Shown: positions 22,119 to 35,395, counted from the stretch's first letter. The stretch is 64,000 nucleotides of DNA from Grimontia sedimenti (GCF_011045095.1 NZ_JAALDL010000005.1:1-64000), one strand, 5' to 3'. Notes: generated by a model from the sequence alone, not told the origin. Translations and numbers: made by a program.

Positions 22119-22613
22119 ATGGTTGAAGCCAAAAAGAAACCCTCCAAGGAATTGGACCGTATTGACAGAAATATTCTTAATGAACTTCAGAAGGATGGAC
22201 GTGTTTCTAACGTTGAACTTTCTAAGCGAGTAGGACTGTCGCCAACCCCATGTCTTGAGCGTGTTCGTCGTCTTGAACGACAAGGGTATATCTCTGGATA
22301 TACCGCGTTATTGAACCCTCAATTTCTCGATGCGTCGCTTCTGGTATTTGTAGAAATTACCCTGAACCGTGGTGCTCCTGATGTGTTCGAACAGTTTAAC
22401 AAGGCCGTTCAACAACTCGAAGATATTCAGGAATGTCATCTTGTTTCCGGTGATTTTGACTATCTGTTGAAAACGCGCGTATCGGATATGTCTGCATACC
22501 GTAAGCTGTTGGGTGAAACCCTGCTGCGCCTTCCTGGTGTTAATGACACCCGAACCTACGTGGTAATGGAAGAAGTGAAACAGACCAATCATCTGGTGAT
22601 CAAAACGCGTTAA
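22119..22613 (+). CDS. lrp: Leucine-responsive regulatory protein Lrp
   Basis: Global transcription regulator of amino-acid metabolism that senses leucine and alanine. It has 164 residues (E. coli 164) and the near-identical core LDRIDRNILNELQKDGRVSN, leading into the winged helix-turn-helix (VELSKRVGLSPTPCLERVRR). The C-terminal half is the RAM effector domain. It is divergent from ald, a typical Lrp-type target, so the shared 165-base region is the likely site of ald activation and autoregulation. A terminator follows. Confidence 0.97.
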   Translation: MVEAKKKPSKELDRIDRNILNELQKDGRVSNVELSKRVGLSPTPCLERVRRLERQGYISGYTALLNPQFLDASLLVFVEITLNRGAPDVFEQFNKAVQQLEDIQECHLVSGDFDYLLKTRVSDMSAYRKLLGETLLRLPGVNDTRTYVVMEEVKQTNHLVIKTR

Positions 22614-22662
22614 CATGCTCACAGCCCTCGGACAAACAGGGCTGAGATTAGTGTTATATTCT

Positions 22663-22699
22663 ACAAACCGAGTAGCTTGCTGCTCGGTTTGTTTTTTGT
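22663..22699 (+). terminator. Terminator after lrp
   Basis: A 10-bp stem ACAAACCGAG / CTCGGTTTGT with a ten-base loop and a T-rich tail, 50 bases after the lrp stop. A smaller hairpin, CAGCCCT / AGGGCTG at 22622-22644, precedes it. Confidence 0.87.
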
Positions 22700-22875
22700 T
22701 TGGTGTACACTTTTGCAAAAGCATGGGTATTAACCCAGTATTTGCCCGTTATTGAAGCGTTTTTCGTCAAATGGGCATAGGCAATCATAATGAATAATAA
22801 AGCCGCTCTGATCAGCCATAGTGCTGATGGGGTATGAAACGATTTCAGGGCTTAAAGTTAGAAAGATAGGTGATA

Positions 22876-25677
22876 ATGGAGTTCTTCTTGCGTCAGGAGC
22901 AGAAACAGACAGACACCTCGCGTCGATTAAACGGAAAACAACGTTTGAAAGAGAGCGCACTGATTATCGCGCTGCTGTCTGCTGTCTTCATCCTCGTATC
23001 TCTGCTCAGTTACGATTCATCCGACCCATCCTGGTCCCAAACTGCTTGGGATGGCCCAGTACAAAATGCTGCTGGCAACGCAGGTGCCTGGGTGGCTGAT
23101 ACCCTGTTTTTTACATTGGGTACCTTGGCTTATCCGCTTCCTTTTCTTTTGCTTCTCGGTGGCTGGGTTTTCTTCCGCCGCCGTGGCGAATCTGAGCCAC
23201 TAAATTACACTATATTAGCGACCCGAATCCTTGGTGTTGTTCTATTGCTATTAACCAGTTGCGGGTTGGCTGACCTGAACTTTGATGACTTCTGGTTCTT
23301 TTCATCCGGTGGTGTCGTCGGCGATGTACTGACAGAGCTTTCAATGCCCTTGTTCAACCTCTTGGGTACCACACTGGTCTTTATGTTCGTCTGGGCGGCT
23401 GGCTTTACGCTGTTTACGGGTATTTCTTGGCTGACGATTGTCGATACGTTAGGTGAAAAAACGCTGTCGGGTATCACTTGGATCGTGAACCGTACCCGTG
23501 GTGACAAGCCACAAATGATTGGCTCAACCGTTGATACCTCTGAGCTAACAGATGACATCGATGAATCGGATCCACTGTTCGCCAAGCCGGTTGCAAAAAC
23601 GCGTAAGTTGGCAGATGTCTCGGTGCTTAACAAAGCGCAGCGCGTTGATGACGATGAAAAAGATACGCCAGTTTCCGTTCCGCCAGTGATCCATGCTGCA
23701 ATCGCTGCCGCTGGTGAGCGTAAAGAGCCGATGATGACGTTAGAGCCAGAGTTGGATGAGCCAGTTATCTCGCCGGAGCCAAAACCTGTTTTTAACAGTT
23801 TCGATCAAGAGACGGAAGTTGATGATGACATCAACGCTCTTGATGATCCCGAATTGGACCGCGCCAACTCAGTCGCGATTGAAGAACCTGTTTCAGAGAG
23901 GGTTTCAGAAGAAACATCAGCAGATACCAACGATGTGCCTTGGGATGACGATGTGAACTTTGGCTCAACGGAGTCTGTCGTGATTGAAGAGGCACGAGAA
24001 GACATCGTTATCGGTAACACTGACGGGTTGTCAGAACTTGACCGCGCGCAGGCAGAATCGGTGATTCCTGACGAAGAAGATCCTTTCCTCGAAACCATTC
24101 GTGAAGCGCAGAAAAATGCCGCTGGTGCAGTGCATCCGTTCCTTGTCAAAGATGAACCGAACCTGCCGAAGCCGAAAGAGCCCCTGCCAACCATTGATCT
24201 TCTTGACCCTCCGCGCAACACAGCAACCCGCGCATCTGATGAAGAGCTGCAGTATCAGGCCCGCTTGATTGAAACACGCCTTGAAGAATACAAAATCAAA
24301 GTCACTGTGAAGGGGATTTTCCCTGGCCCGGTTATCACGCGCTTTGAACTTGAGCTGGCACCGGGTGTGAAAGTCAGCCGTATTATGAGCCTGTCAAAAG
24401 ACATTGCCCGTTCGCTTTCAACCAGCGCTGTTCGTGTTGTTGATGTCATTCCGGGTAAACCTTATATCGGCCTTGAATTACCAAATACCAGCCGCGAAAC
24501 CGTGTTCATGTCTGAAGTGGTAGCGAGTGAACGCTTCCAGTCTTCGAAATCACCGCTTTCAGTGGTTTTGGGTAAAGACATCGCCGGTGAAGCGATTGTG
24601 ACGGATCTTGCCAAAGCGCCGCACATGCTGGTGGCAGGTACAACAGGCTCTGGTAAATCTGTCGGTGTGAACGTGATGATCGTCAGTATGCTCTACAAAG
24701 CAGGGCCAGAAGATGTTCGTTTCATCATGATTGACCCGAAAATGTTGGAACTTTCGGTCTACGAAGGTATCCCACATTTGTTGACCGAAGTGGTCACTGA
24801 CATGAAAGACGCCGCCAATGCGCTTCGCTGGAGCGTGGCGGAGATGGAACGTCGTTACAAACTCATGTCTGCATTGGGTGTTCGAAATATTGCTGGCTAC
24901 AACGACAAAATCCGCGAAGCGGCAGAAGCTGATCACCCGATCCCTGACCCGCTATGGAAGCCGGGCGACAGCATGGATGAAACTGCACCTGTGTTGGAGA
25001 AACTGCCTTACATCGTGGTGATCGTCGACGAATTTGCAGACCTGATGATGGTCGTGGGTAAGAAGGTAGAAGAGCTGATTGCACGTCTTGCCCAGAAAGC
25101 ACGTGCTGCGGGTATTCACCTTGTGCTGGCTACCCAGCGTCCATCGGTGGACGTGATTACAGGTTTGATTAAAGCAAACATTCCGACACGTATGGCGTTT
25201 ACGGTATCAACCAAAACAGACTCTCGAACCATTCTGGATCAGGGTGGGGCGGAATCCCTTTTGGGTATGGGTGACATGCTGTTTATGCCCAATGGTTCAA
25301 ACCATCCGGCGCGCGTGCATGGTGCTTTCGTAAATGATGATGAAGTTCATCGCGTGGTCAGCAACTGGAAGGCGCGTGGCAAGCCGCAGTACATTTCAGA
25401 AATCACCAGCGGTGATCAGGGTAGCGATGGTTTGTTGCCGGGTGAAGCTCCAGAGGGCGGGGACGGCGAAGAGCTGGATCAGTTGTTTGACCAAGTGGTT
25501 GAGTTTGTGACCGAATCTCGTCGCGCATCAGTCTCAGGAGTACAGCGCCGCTTTAAAATCGGTTATAACCGTGCCGCGCGAATTGTTGAACAGTTGGAAG
25601 CTCAGGGCATTGTCAGCCCGCCAGGCCATAACTCGAATCGTGAGGTGTTGGCACCGCCACCACCGCCAAGAGATTGA
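22876..25677 (+). CDS. ftsK: DNA translocase FtsK
   Basis: Septal DNA pump that couples chromosome segregation and XerCD recombination to cell division. 933 residues from the ATG at 22876 (a GTG at 22870 is the alternative). The N-terminal membrane domain has about four helices (to about 200), then an acidic, low-complexity linker (to about 420). The motor domain shows Walker [12 protein letters not shown] near 586 and Walker [14 protein letters not shown]. The C-terminal gamma domain (last about 65 residues, [20 protein letters not shown]) reads polar KOPS sites. It is shorter than E. coli FtsK (1329) because the linker is short. Confidence 0.96.
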   Translation: MEFFLRQEQKQTDTSRRLNGKQRLKESALIIALLSAVFILVSLLSYDSSDPSWSQTAWDGPVQNAAGNAGAWVADTLFFTLGTLAYPLPFLLLLGGWVFFRRRGESEPLNYTILATRILGVVLLLLTSCGLADLNFDDFWFFSSGGVVGDVLTELSMPLFNLLGTTLVFMFVWAAGFTLFTGISWLTIVDTLGEKTLSGITWIVNRTRGDKPQMIGSTVDTSELTDDIDESDPLFAKPVAKTRKLADVSVLNKAQRVDDDEKDTPVSVPPVIHAAIAAAGERKEPMMTLEPELDEPVISPEPKPVFNSFDQETEVDDDINALDDPELDRANSVAIEEPVSERVSEETSADTNDVPWDDDVNFGSTESVVIEEAREDIVIGNTDGLSELDRAQAESVIPDEEDPFLETIREAQKNAAGAVHPFLVKDEPNLPKPKEPLPTIDLLDPPRNTATRASDEELQYQARLIETRLEEYKIKVTVKGIFPGPVITRFELELAPGVKVSRIMSLSKDIARSLSTSAVRVVDVIPGKPYIGLELPNTSRETVFMSEVVASERFQSSKSPLSVVLGKDIAGEAIVTDLAKAPHMLVAGTTGSGKSVGVNVMIVSMLYKAGPEDVRFIMIDPKMLELSVYEGIPHLLTEVVTDMKDAANALRWSVAEMERRYKLMSALGVRNIAGYNDKIREAAEADHPIPDPLWKPGDSMDETAPVLEKLPYIVVIVDEFADLMMVVGKKVEELIARLAQKARAAGIHLVLATQRPSVDVITGLIKANIPTRMAFTVSTKTDSRTILDQGGAESLLGMGDMLFMPNGSNHPARVHGAFVNDDEVHRVVSNWKARGKPQYISEITSGDQGSDGLLPGEAPEGGDGEELDQLFDQVVEFVTESRRASVSGVQRRFKIGYNRAARIVEQLEAQGIVSPPGHNSNREVLAPPPPPRD

Positions 25678-25688
25678 TTGGAATAAGA

Positions 25689-26285
25689 ATGAAAAAAATG
25701 TTGTTCTCTTTGCTGCTGGTAGCACCTGCAGTGTTTGCAAATCCGCAGCAAGAGCTGAATTCTCGCTTGTCAAAGCTCAACAGCTTCACGGCGAATTTTG
25801 AACAGACCGTCACCAGCCCGGAAGGGGATGTGATTAGTGAAGGTGAAGGCAGCCTGGCCATGAAGCGTCCAAACCTGTTCAATTGGGAAACGGTGACGCC
25901 AGATGAAAATTACCTAATTTCAGATGGTGAAACATTGTGGTACTACAGCCCTTTCATTGAACAAGTCACTGCTATGCGGTTGGATGATGCCACTTCACAG
26001 ACGCCTTTTGTTTTGCTGACCCGCAATAACCCGAGCGACTGGGCAAACTACGACGTGGAGCAGGATGGCGATACTTTCACTTTGTCTCCAAAAGAAGCCT
26101 CAAATTTGGGTGAGTTTGTTGTTAGTGTGAAACCTGATGGCAAAATTACCGAATTTGCCGTGGTGGAGCAGGACGGACAGCAAAGCCGCTTTGCACTTGA
26201 TGACGTGAAGAATGTCACTCCAAAAGCGTCACTGTTCAGCTTTACTGTTCCGGAAGGTGTTGAGCTGGATGACCAGCGACAGTAA
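25689..26285 (+). CDS. lolA: Outer-membrane lipoprotein carrier LolA
   Basis: Periplasmic chaperone that moves lipoproteins from LolCDE to LolB. The start at 25689 gives a clean signal peptide MKKMLFSLLLVAPAVFA and a 198-residue precursor. The mature start NPQQELNSRLSKLNSFTANF and DGETLWYYSPFIEQVTAM are family-typical. It starts 11 bases after the ftsK stop and is followed by rarA after 15 bases, the same operon order as in E. coli. Confidence 0.95.
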   Translation: MKKMLFSLLLVAPAVFANPQQELNSRLSKLNSFTANFEQTVTSPEGDVISEGEGSLAMKRPNLFNWETVTPDENYLISDGETLWYYSPFIEQVTAMRLDDATSQTPFVLLTRNNPSDWANYDVEQDGDTFTLSPKEASNLGEFVVSVKPDGKITEFAVVEQDGQQSRFALDDVKNVTPKASLFSFTVPEGVELDDQRQ

Positions 26286-26300
26286 TCAGAGAAAGCTAAT

Positions 26301-27635
26301 TTGAGTAACCTCAGTCTGGATTTTGCGGACGACTTTCGCCCCTTGGCCGCGCGTATGCGGCCAACTAACCTCGCCGAATATATAGGCCAAAAACACCTCC
26401 TCGATGAAGGCAAACCTCTGCGCCGTGCTCTCGAAAGCGGCCAACTGCATTCAATGATTCTTTGGGGGCCACCTGGTACAGGTAAAACCACGCTGGCAGA
26501 AGTCGCCGCAGGTTATGCCAACGCAGAAATTGAACGGGTATCTGCAGTCACATCCGGTGTAAAAGACATTCGCCTTGCGATCGATAAAGCCAAAGAAAAC
26601 CAATTGGTCGGCAGACGGACGATTCTGTTTGTTGACGAGGTGCATCGCTTCAACAAAAGCCAGCAGGATGCCTTTCTGCCGCATATTGAAGATGGCACCA
26701 TCACCTTTATCGGTGCAACGACCGAAAACCCGTCATTCGAGCTGAACAACGCACTGCTCTCAAGAGCGCGAGTATACAAGCTCAAGTCTCTTGATACTGA
26801 CGATGTGTTGGAAGTGATCGATCAAGCATTGTCTGACAACGAGCGTGGGCTGGGTGCTGAAAAACTGGAATTCGCCGAGGGTGTGAAAGCGCAATTGGCT
26901 GACTTTACCTCTGGTGATGCACGAATGACGCTGAACTATCTGGAACTCTTGTCTGACATGGCAGAACCAGGCGCCAGTGGTAAGAAGTTGATCACCTTGC
27001 CCTTGCTCGCCGAAGTAGCCGGAGAGAAGATTGCACGCTTTGATAACAAGGGTGATCTTTGGTACGACCTAATTTCCGCCTTTCACAAGTCGGTCCGCGG
27101 TTCTGACCCAGATGCTGCCTTGTACTGGTACGCCAGAATCATCACCGCGGGTGGTGATCCGCTCTATGTTGCCCGTCGTCTGCTCGCCATCGCCTCGGAA
27201 GACATTGGCAATGCGGATCCGCGTGCAATGGAAATAGCCATTAACGCCTGGGATTGTTTTACCCGGGTCGGACCGGCAGAAGGCGAACGTGCCATTGCGC
27301 AGGCAACGGTTTACATGGCATGTGCAGCAAAAAGTAATTCAGTTTATGTCGCATGGAAAGCGGCATTACGTGATGCCAAAATGCACCCTGATTATGAAGT
27401 GCCAAACCACCTTCGCAATGCGCCAACGACTCTGATGAAAGAAATGGGGTATGGCGATGGGTATCGATATGCCCATGATGAACCAAATGCGTATGCTGCG
27501 GGTGAGAGCTATTTCCCAGAAGAAATGAAAGGCACGCGTTACTATCAGCCAGTGAATCGGGGGATGGAAATCAAAATTGCAGAAAAGCTGGCGTTTCTTG
27601 AGCAGTTGAATGCAAATAGCCCTCGAAAACGCTAG
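26301..27635 (+). CDS. rarA: Replication-associated recombination protein RarA (MgsA)
   Basis: AAA+ ATPase of the clamp-loader group, linked to stalled-fork maintenance. It has 444 residues (E. coli 447). A TTG start at 26301 is chosen because translation from it ([12 protein letters not shown]) aligns from the first residue with E. coli RarA. Walker A GPPGTGKT is at about 56-63, Walker [11 protein letters not shown] near 115, and the tetramerisation and C-terminal segments, including [14 protein letters not shown] and [14 protein letters not shown], are complete. Confidence 0.96.
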   Translation: MSNLSLDFADDFRPLAARMRPTNLAEYIGQKHLLDEGKPLRRALESGQLHSMILWGPPGTGKTTLAEVAAGYANAEIERVSAVTSGVKDIRLAIDKAKENQLVGRRTILFVDEVHRFNKSQQDAFLPHIEDGTITFIGATTENPSFELNNALLSRARVYKLKSLDTDDVLEVIDQALSDNERGLGAEKLEFAEGVKAQLADFTSGDARMTLNYLELLSDMAEPGASGKKLITLPLLAEVAGEKIARFDNKGDLWYDLISAFHKSVRGSDPDAALYWYARIITAGGDPLYVARRLLAIASEDIGNADPRAMEIAINAWDCFTRVGPAEGERAIAQATVYMACAAKSNSVYVAWKAALRDAKMHPDYEVPNHLRNAPTTLMKEMGYGDGYRYAHDEPNAYAAGESYFPEEMKGTRYYQPVNRGMEIKIAEKLAFLEQLNANSPRKR

Positions 27636-27720
27636 GAAATAAAGGTCAATTTGGGTATTGTTTTACCCAATAAATGTGGTGGTTAAAGTCACCCATCTCA
27701 GGAAGAAAAATCCTTTCAAT

Positions 27721-29080
<1,360 letters not shown>

Positions 29081-29095
29081 TACAACCTAATCAGA

Positions 29096-29125
29096 AAAAA
29101 CCGGCCCAGTGGCCGGTTTTTTATT
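29096..29125 (+). terminator. Terminator after serS
   Basis: An 11-bp stem AAAAACCGGCC / GGCCGGTTTTT with a CAGT loop and a T-rich tail, 15 bases after the serS stop. Confidence 0.92.
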
Positions 29126-29387
29126 TAATACAAAGAGTAAGGCTTACTGTATTGTCTGATTAACTTGACGTGGAGTTGTAAAAAGTAGCCAATAACAAAA
29201 ATATTAATACAGGAAGTTATACAAAAACTATTTGTATTAGTTAGATGCAACAGCTTTTTAAATCAGCAAGTTAAAGGTCAAGCTCATTATTTGAGGATAT
29301 TAGTTCTCAACCTTCTCATTTCCTTCCATTTTAATCGTCTACTATTACTTATTAGAAATCGTCGCAACTAATAAAGGGTAGTGTCGT
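29126..29387. other. AT-rich intergenic region upstream of the PAS chemoreceptor
   Basis: With the serS terminator, the gap between genes is 307 bases. It must contain the chemoreceptor promoter. I could not identify a convincing flagellar sigma-28 site or any other element. Confidence 0.5.
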
Positions 29388-30950
29388 ATGCGAGTCAACA
29401 ATCCCGTAACGGATAAAGAAATAAAATTCCCCGCTGACTACAATTTGCTCTCGACAACCGATCCGCGCGGTATCGTTAAGTACGCGAGTAAGGATTTTTG
29501 CGAGGTGGCGGGCTATACGCTAGATGAAATCGTCGGGCAGCCTCATAATCTGGTCCGTCACCCAAGCATGCCACCGGCTGCATTCCAGAATATGTGGGAC
29601 TTTATTAAAGCTGGCAACAACTGGATGGGCTTGGTAAAAAACCGCACCAAAGACGGCGATTACTACTGGGTGAACGCGTTCGCCTCTCCTATCAAACAAA
29701 ACGGTCAGATTGTCGAGTTTCAGTCTGTTCGAACCACGCCAGACCGCAAAGCGGTAGAGCGTGCTGAAAAAGTGTATCCACAGTTGCTTGCTGGAAAAAC
29801 ACCTTCGGCGCTCAAAATGCCGCGCACTCGCATGTGGCAACGAGCAGCAATGTGGTTTATCCCTGGCGCAATATTGGCGGGTGCTGCTGGTTTCTTTGCT
29901 GGGTTTGCTGCAGCTGTCGCGGTGCAGTTTGTTTTCTCGATATTAGCAATGTTTATGCTGACACGCCGCTTAGAAAACGTGACTAAGTTGGCGAAAGAAG
30001 CCTATGACAACCCATTGATGGAGTATCTCTACAATGGTGCGATCGATGATGTTTCTGAAATTGAATTAGCACTCAAGATGCGTGCAGCTGAAATAAACGC
30101 CGTTGTTGGTCGAATTCTCGATGGAAGCGATCAAGTATTGAATGCAGCGGCCAATGCTAAGGCAAATGGTGAAAGAACCGCCAGTAACCTTGAAAATCAA
30201 AATGCAGAAACCGAGCAGATTGCCGCTGCAATTAATGAAATGTCGGCGACAGCAAACGATATGTCTGGCAACACACAAAGTGCTTCGGATGCAGCGACTG
30301 AAGCTCAGGATGCCACCCTTACTGGTATGGAAACAGTTGGCCAGACTGTTGATGCTATTCAGAACCTTGCCAAGCAGCTTAGTGACGCGTCAAGTGTGAT
30401 ATCCGAGCTGGAAGAACACGGCAAGCGCATTGGTTCTGTGTCTGATGTTATCCAGGGTATTGCTGAGCAAACCAACCTTCTGGCACTCAACGCCGCCATT
30501 GAGGCTGCACGTGCCGGTGAGCAAGGCCGTGGTTTCGCCGTGGTGGCGGATGAAGTACGTGCGCTCGCACAACGTACACAAGAATCCACATCTGAAATCC
30601 AGGATGTTATCTCCCTTATTCAAAACGGAACTCAGCAAGCGGTTGATGCAATGGCACGAGGCACAACCCTATCTGGTGAGTGTGTGACCAGTGCAGAAAA
30701 AGCGGGTGATGCGCTTCGCCGTTCACAGGAATTGGTGTCTGATATCAATGATCGTAACCATCAGGTAGCCACCGCGGTTGAAGAGCAGGCGGCGGTATCT
30801 AACGAGATGAACGGCAATATTCAGTCCGTTTCTGAACTCTCACATCAGTCTCTGAATATTGCGAAAGAGACAGTTCAGGAAGCTCAAGGATTGGTTGACG
30901 CCTTGTCTGCCCAGAAACAACTTGTAGGTCAGTTCCGACGAGTCGGCTAG
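29388..30950 (+). CDS. Aer-like methyl-accepting chemotaxis protein with N-terminal PAS domain
   Basis: Energy- or redox-taxis receptor, judged by architecture. 520 residues. The N-terminal cytoplasmic PAS domain (about 10-125) carries the Aer-like stretch [20 protein letters not shown] and the [20 protein letters not shown] core. A hydrophobic hairpin near 150-190 anchors it. The long coiled-coil signalling domain has the invariant tip [20 protein letters not shown], then [19 protein letters not shown]. There is no periplasmic ligand-binding domain, in line with Aer. It stands alone between two terminators. Confidence 0.93.
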   Translation: MRVNNPVTDKEIKFPADYNLLSTTDPRGIVKYASKDFCEVAGYTLDEIVGQPHNLVRHPSMPPAAFQNMWDFIKAGNNWMGLVKNRTKDGDYYWVNAFASPIKQNGQIVEFQSVRTTPDRKAVERAEKVYPQLLAGKTPSALKMPRTRMWQRAAMWFIPGAILAGAAGFFAGFAAAVAVQFVFSILAMFMLTRRLENVTKLAKEAYDNPLMEYLYNGAIDDVSEIELALKMRAAEINAVVGRILDGSDQVLNAAANAKANGERTASNLENQNAETEQIAAAINEMSATANDMSGNTQSASDAATEAQDATLTGMETVGQTVDAIQNLAKQLSDASSVISELEEHGKRIGSVSDVIQGIAEQTNLLALNAAIEAARAGEQGRGFAVVADEVRALAQRTQESTSEIQDVISLIQNGTQQAVDAMARGTTLSGECVTSAEKAGDALRRSQELVSDINDRNHQVATAVEEQAAVSNEMNGNIQSVSELSHQSLNIAKETVQEAQGLVDALSAQKQLVGQFRRVG

Positions 30951-30963
30951 CAATACCAGATAC

Positions 30964-30995
30964 AAAAAGGTCAGCCACTGGGCTGACCTTTTTAT
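30964..30995 (+). terminator. Terminator after the PAS chemoreceptor
   Basis: A 13-bp stem AAAAAGGTCAGCC / GGCTGACCTTTTT with an ACTG loop. The symmetric A and T flanks mean it can also serve the convergent gene at 31018. Confidence 0.92.
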
Positions 30996-31017
30996 TTGTT
31001 TATATTCTGAAGGGTAC

Positions 31018-31833
31018 TCATCCTGTTTTTAAAGGAAGCGCTTTGATGTCTTCTGAAGTTGCAGCGACTGACTCATTATCTGCAGTACGGACAATCAACT
31101 CTCGGTCAAAAAGGTGAAGAAGAATAACGCTTAAGTCCTGACTGATTTTAATCAGTGAGGAAGCTGGAATCTCTTCTTCTGTAGAGCGGATAACGGAATC
31201 AAAGCGATTATCTACGCGGTCAAAAGCCAAGGTGGCATCTCCGCTCGACATCAATGAAAGTTGATGCATCCGCTTTTGTAAGATCCGGCTTTGCAAATTC
31301 ACGGACTGCCACGCAGCTGTTTTACCTTCCATCAAACGCATCACGGCTTGCTCGTAACGAAGCTGCGCTTCTTTAGTATCAATCCAGGTCTGCCAGAACG
31401 CTTGATATTCTTCATAGGTCGCATCGAGTGTTCCTTCCGCCAGATAAGAGCGTGTCACTTCATCAATGATGTAAATGAGATGATCTGAGGCTCTATGGTG
31501 TATCGCGTACCAGCCTGCTTTAGATTGATTCGGGAGTGACGACAACACCTGTTCCATCCGAGACTTCAATACTCGGAACAAAGGACGTTGAGGGTTACTG
31601 CACTCTACAAGCAACTGTTCACAGAACTCCTCAATCTCTTTGCGAGCCTTGCTGGCTTGTGGAGATTGAGGGCAGCGAATGTAGCGGGTGTTGTGGTCAT
31701 GCAGCATCCAAAGCAATGAACGAAGATCGCTGATTTGCGACCGGTAGTGGTCGCGTCGGGATTTCTGTGAGCTCGACAGACCTTTCGTCATGCGAACTAA
31801 CCAGTTTGGAGTGATGATAGATAACAGTGCCAT
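31018..31833 (-). CDS. Hypothetical protein, function unknown
   Basis: I do not recognise this 271-residue protein. The start at 31833 (MALLSIITPNWLVRMTKGLS) is preferred because GAGGA lies seven bases upstream; an in-frame ATG at 31908 would add 25 residues. The sequence is helix-rich and charged with no clear signal peptide beyond a weakly hydrophobic start, no cysteine motif and no nucleotide-binding loop. A tryptophan-containing stretch (YQAFWQTWIDTKEAQLRYEQ) and the N-terminal basic segment SSSQKSRRDHYRSQ stand out. It lies between a chemoreceptor and metG, transcribed alone. Confidence 0.75.
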   Translation of the reverse strand: MALLSIITPNWLVRMTKGLSSSQKSRRDHYRSQISDLRSLLWMLHDHNTRYIRCPQSPQASKARKEIEEFCEQLLVECSNPQRPLFRVLKSRMEQVLSSLPNQSKAGWYAIHHRASDHLIYIIDEVTRSYLAEGTLDATYEEYQAFWQTWIDTKEAQLRYEQAVMRLMEGKTAAWQSVNLQSRILQKRMHQLSLMSSGDATLAFDRVDNRFDSVIRSTEEEIPASSLIKISQDLSVILLHLFDRELIVRTADNESVAATSEDIKALPLKTG

Positions 31834-32012
31834 AACTTGTTCCTCTTTCCTGAGTGCCTGAACAAGTAGTGCAGTGTGTGTGCCAATTAATAAAGCATTC
31901 AAAAACAATGAGTTATGTTTTTATGCCGAATTTTCTGACCAGCAATGGCGCAGAATCTAACCAACTTGGTGCAAAAATGTGATGAAGGTCGCCAAAGTAT
32001 TCTCGTGGATGC

Positions 32013-32040
32013 ACAAAAAAAGGAGCCCGAGGGCTCCTTT
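32013..32040 (-). terminator. Terminator after metG
   Basis: A 9-bp perfect stem AAAGGAGCC / GGCTCCTTT with a CGAG loop. A seven-A run at its left gives the U tract on the minus strand. It lies 18 bases past the metG stop. Confidence 0.92.
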
Positions 32041-32057
32041 TCAATTCGATGCCGCGA

Positions 32058-34094
32058 TTACATCACACGCATACCTGCTTGTGCACCCTCATGCGGTTCA
32101 AGCAGCCACAGATCTTTGCCGCCTGGGCCAGCAGCCAGAATCATGCCTTCTGACATACCGAACTTCATCTTACGCGGTTTCAGGTTAGCCACCACGACAG
32201 TGTATTTGCCAACCAGATCTTCTGGGTTGTACGCAGATTTGATACCAGAGAACACCTGACGGGTCTCACCACCAATATCTAGCTGGAATTTCAGCAGTTT
32301 GTCAGCTTTCGGCACAGATTCGCAAGAAATGATCTTTGCGATACGCAGGTCCACTTTCGCAAAGTCACCGAACTCGATTTCATCTGCAATAGGCTCTTCT
32401 TCCAAAGGACCTTTTGCTTTTTCAGCCACTGCTTTCTCGGCTGCTGCATCTTCTTTAGATGCTTCAACCATCTCTTCAACTTTCTTCGGATCAATGCGGC
32501 TGAACAGTGCTTTGAACGCTTCAACTTTATGAGCAGTCAGCGGCGTTGCAATACCATCCCAGCTCAAAGTCTCGTTCAAGAACGCTTCTGAACGCTCTGC
32601 CAGTTTTGGCATCACTGGCTTCAGGTAAGTCATCAGTACACGGAACAGGTTGATACCCATGGTACAGATTGCTTGAAGCTCAGCATCTTTGCCTTCTTCT
32701 TTGGCGACGACCCAAGGTGCTTTCTCGTCAACGTATTGGTTTGCTTTGTCAGCCAGCGCCATGATTTCACGGATGGCACGGCTGAACTCGCGGTTTTCGA
32801 ACAGCTCACCAATACGGCTAGCTGCAGAAGTAAACTCTTCATAAAGCGCTGGCTCTGCGCATTCTGCAGACAGCATGCCGTCGAAGCGTTTCGCAATGAA
32901 ACCTGCGTTACGAGATGCAAGGTTAACCACTTTGTTGACGATGTCAGAGTTAACACGCTGAACGAAATCTTCCAGATTCAGGTCAAGGTCATCGATGCGG
33001 TTATTCAGTTTGGCTGCGTAGTAGTAGCGCAGACACTCTGGATCCAGGTGTTTCAGGTAAGTGCTCGCCTTAATGAAAGTGCCTTTCGACTTCGACATTT
33101 TCGCGCCATTAACGGTCACATAGCCGTGAACGAACACGTTGTTTGGCTTGCGGAAGCCAGCGCCTTCCAGCATGGCTGGCCAGAACAGGCTGTGGAAGTA
33201 AACGATATCTTTACCAATGAAGTGGTAAAGCTCTGCGTCGCTGTCTTTGTTCCAGTACTCGTCGAAATCGACATTGCCATTCTTATTACAGAAGTTCTTA
33301 AATGAACCCATGTATCCGATTGGCGCGTCCAGCCATACGTAGAAGTATTTGCCTGGTTCACCTGGGATTTCGAAACCGAAGTAAGGTGCGTCACGAGAAA
33401 TGTCCCACTGCTGCAGGCCAGACTCGAACCACTCGTTCATTTTGTTCGCCATTTCTTCCTGCAGCGCACCAGACTTGGTCCATGCTTTCAGCATGTCTCC
33501 GAACTGTGGCAGGTCAAAGAAGAAGTGAACAGAATCTTTGAGTACTGGGGTTGCGCCACTCACTGCTGATTTAGGGTTAATCAATTCAGTTGGGCTGTAG
33601 GTTTCACCACAGTTATCGCAGTTGTCACCATACTGATCTTCAGACTTACATTTCGGGCAGGTGCCTTTAACGAAACGGTCTGGAAGGAACATTTCTTTCT
33701 CAGGGTCAAACAGCTGAGAAATCGTACGGCTATTGATATAGCCCTTGTTCTTCAGTTGGGTGTAAATGTATGACGCCAGTTCGCGGTTTTCTTCGCTGTG
33801 CGTGCTGTGGTAGTTGTCAAAGCTGATGTCAAAGCCCGCGAAGTCTGTTTCGTGTTCTTTCTGCATTTCAGCGATCATGGCTTCAGGCTCAATACCCAAT
33901 TGCTGAGCTTTCAGCATGATTGGCGTACCGTGTGCGTCGTCTGCACAGATAAAGTTTACAGTGTTGCCACGCAGGCGCTGATAACGCACCCATACGTCTG
34001 CCTGAATATGCTCGAGCATATGACCCAAATGGATAGAGCCATTCGCGTAAGGCAGGGCACAGGTAACCAGAATTTTACGTTGGTTTGCAGCCAT
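32058..34094 (-). CDS. metG: Methionyl-tRNA synthetase
   Basis: Class I synthetase charging initiator and elongator tRNA-Met. It has 678 residues (E. coli 677). The HIGH motif appears as HLGH at about 22-25 and the KMSKS loop as KMSKSKGTF near 336. The zinc-binding knuckle [17 protein letters not shown] lies between them. The C-terminal 110 residues form the tRNA-binding dimerisation domain ([20 protein letters not shown]), joined by an alanine/lysine-rich linker. It is divergent from apbC, as in E. coli. Confidence 0.97.
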   Translation of the reverse strand: MAANQRKILVTCALPYANGSIHLGHMLEHIQADVWVRYQRLRGNTVNFICADDAHGTPIMLKAQQLGIEPEAMIAEMQKEHETDFAGFDISFDNYHSTHSEENRELASYIYTQLKNKGYINSRTISQLFDPEKEMFLPDRFVKGTCPKCKSEDQYGDNCDNCGETYSPTELINPKSAVSGATPVLKDSVHFFFDLPQFGDMLKAWTKSGALQEEMANKMNEWFESGLQQWDISRDAPYFGFEIPGEPGKYFYVWLDAPIGYMGSFKNFCNKNGNVDFDEYWNKDSDAELYHFIGKDIVYFHSLFWPAMLEGAGFRKPNNVFVHGYVTVNGAKMSKSKGTFIKASTYLKHLDPECLRYYYAAKLNNRIDDLDLNLEDFVQRVNSDIVNKVVNLASRNAGFIAKRFDGMLSAECAEPALYEEFTSAASRIGELFENREFSRAIREIMALADKANQYVDEKAPWVVAKEEGKDAELQAICTMGINLFRVLMTYLKPVMPKLAERSEAFLNETLSWDGIATPLTAHKVEAFKALFSRIDPKKVEEMVEASKEDAAAEKAVAEKAKGPLEEEPIADEIEFGDFAKVDLRIAKIISCESVPKADKLLKFQLDIGGETRQVFSGIKSAYNPEDLVGKYTVVVANLKPRKMKFGMSEGMILAAGPGGKDLWLLEPHEGAQAGMRVM

Positions 34095-34300
34095 AATTTA
34101 GATAGTTCGCTTTTGACAATTGAATCGAATGAATGGCGCAAATCTTACCTGATCAGGCCCAGAAAACATAGTTTGAAGCGCTTGAGAGACAGAGAAAATG
34201 GTCATTAGCAACAGTATTGAATAACCCTTCTGCCTAAAGGGTGTGAAATCGTAAAAAATTCATTAGGCTAGAAGCATCATTACTGAAGAGTGCATGTCTT

Positions 34301-35395
34301 ATGTTTTTCGGCCGCAATAAGAATTCACAACCTGACTTGGATACCGTGAAAACGTTCCTTAATCAATTTACCCATGCTTCGCTTGGTGAAGACTGGGCCG
34401 ATAAACAAGGCATGGTGACTCAATCAAAAAACGGTGAGTTAAAAGTCTCGTTCCCCTTTGCTGCATCTTCTTTAATTGAGGCGTTAGAAGGCTGGATTGA
34501 AACGCAGAAATCAGCGGGTGAGGATGTCCCTACGCTAGTCATCGAGCAGAAAGTTGCACCACTCAAAGCGGGCGAAAAACCGCTTATCAAAGGGGTAAAG
34601 AATGTCATTGTCGTGAGTTCTGCAAAAGGCGGCGTAGGTAAATCGACAACATCAGTGAACCTTGCGCTAGCCCTTCGCGCTCAAGGGGCCAAAGTCGGTA
34701 TCCTTGATGCAGACATCTATGGTCCCTCACTGCCAATTATGCTGGGTACCAAGGGAAAACAGCCGACGACGTTGGACGGAAAAACCATGGAGCCAGTTGA
34801 AGCGCATGGTCTTTTCAGCAATTCCATTGGTTATTTAGTGCCGGATGAGAATGCGATGGTGTGGCGCGGCCCAATGGCATCAAAAGCCTTTGCACAGCTC
34901 GTTAACGAAACACATTGGCCGGATGTAGATTATCTGGTGGTGGATATGCCACCGGGCACCGGTGATATCCAGTTGAGTCTCGCGCAGCAATTTCCCGTTA
35001 CGGCAGCCGTCGTGGTCACCACACCTCAGGATCTTGCTTTAGCGGATGCTATTAAAGGTGTAGCCATGTTTGAGAAGGTCGCGGTTCCGGTCCTCGGAGT
35101 GGTAGAGAACATGAGCTACCATATCTGCAGTCAATGTGGTCACCATGAGCCGATCTTTGGTCAAGGCGGCGCGGTGAAAATGGCCAGTGACTATGGCTTG
35201 TCGCTGTTAGCTCAAGTACCCCTTCACATCAGTATTCGAGAAGATATTGACGCTGGCGCACCTACTGTCGCCAGCAAGCCGGAAAGTGAACATGCCGGAG
35301 TGTATCTCGCGCTGGCAGAGAAAGTCGCGAGTCAGCTGTTCTGGCATGGAGAGCGTGTGGCAGATCAAATATCCATCACCACAGTGAGTGAATAG
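34301..35395 (+). CDS. apbC: Iron-sulfur cluster carrier ApbC (Mrp)
   Basis: P-loop ATPase of the Mrp/NBP35 family that binds and transfers Fe-S clusters. It has 364 residues. The deviant Walker A KGGVGKST is at about 109-116, and the cluster-binding CxxC sits in HICSQCGHH near 276-279. The MIP18-like N-terminal domain (about 1-90) is present. Gene order metG/apbC-udk-dcd-asmA matches E. coli apart from orientation details. Confidence 0.95.
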   Translation: MFFGRNKNSQPDLDTVKTFLNQFTHASLGEDWADKQGMVTQSKNGELKVSFPFAASSLIEALEGWIETQKSAGEDVPTLVIEQKVAPLKAGEKPLIKGVKNVIVVSSAKGGVGKSTTSVNLALALRAQGAKVGILDADIYGPSLPIMLGTKGKQPTTLDGKTMEPVEAHGLFSNSIGYLVPDENAMVWRGPMASKAFAQLVNETHWPDVDYLVVDMPPGTGDIQLSLAQQFPVTAAVVVTTPQDLALADAIKGVAMFEKVAVPVLGVVENMSYHICSQCGHHEPIFGQGGAVKMASDYGLSLLAQVPLHISIREDIDAGAPTVASKPESEHAGVYLALAEKVASQLFWHGERVADQISITTVSE

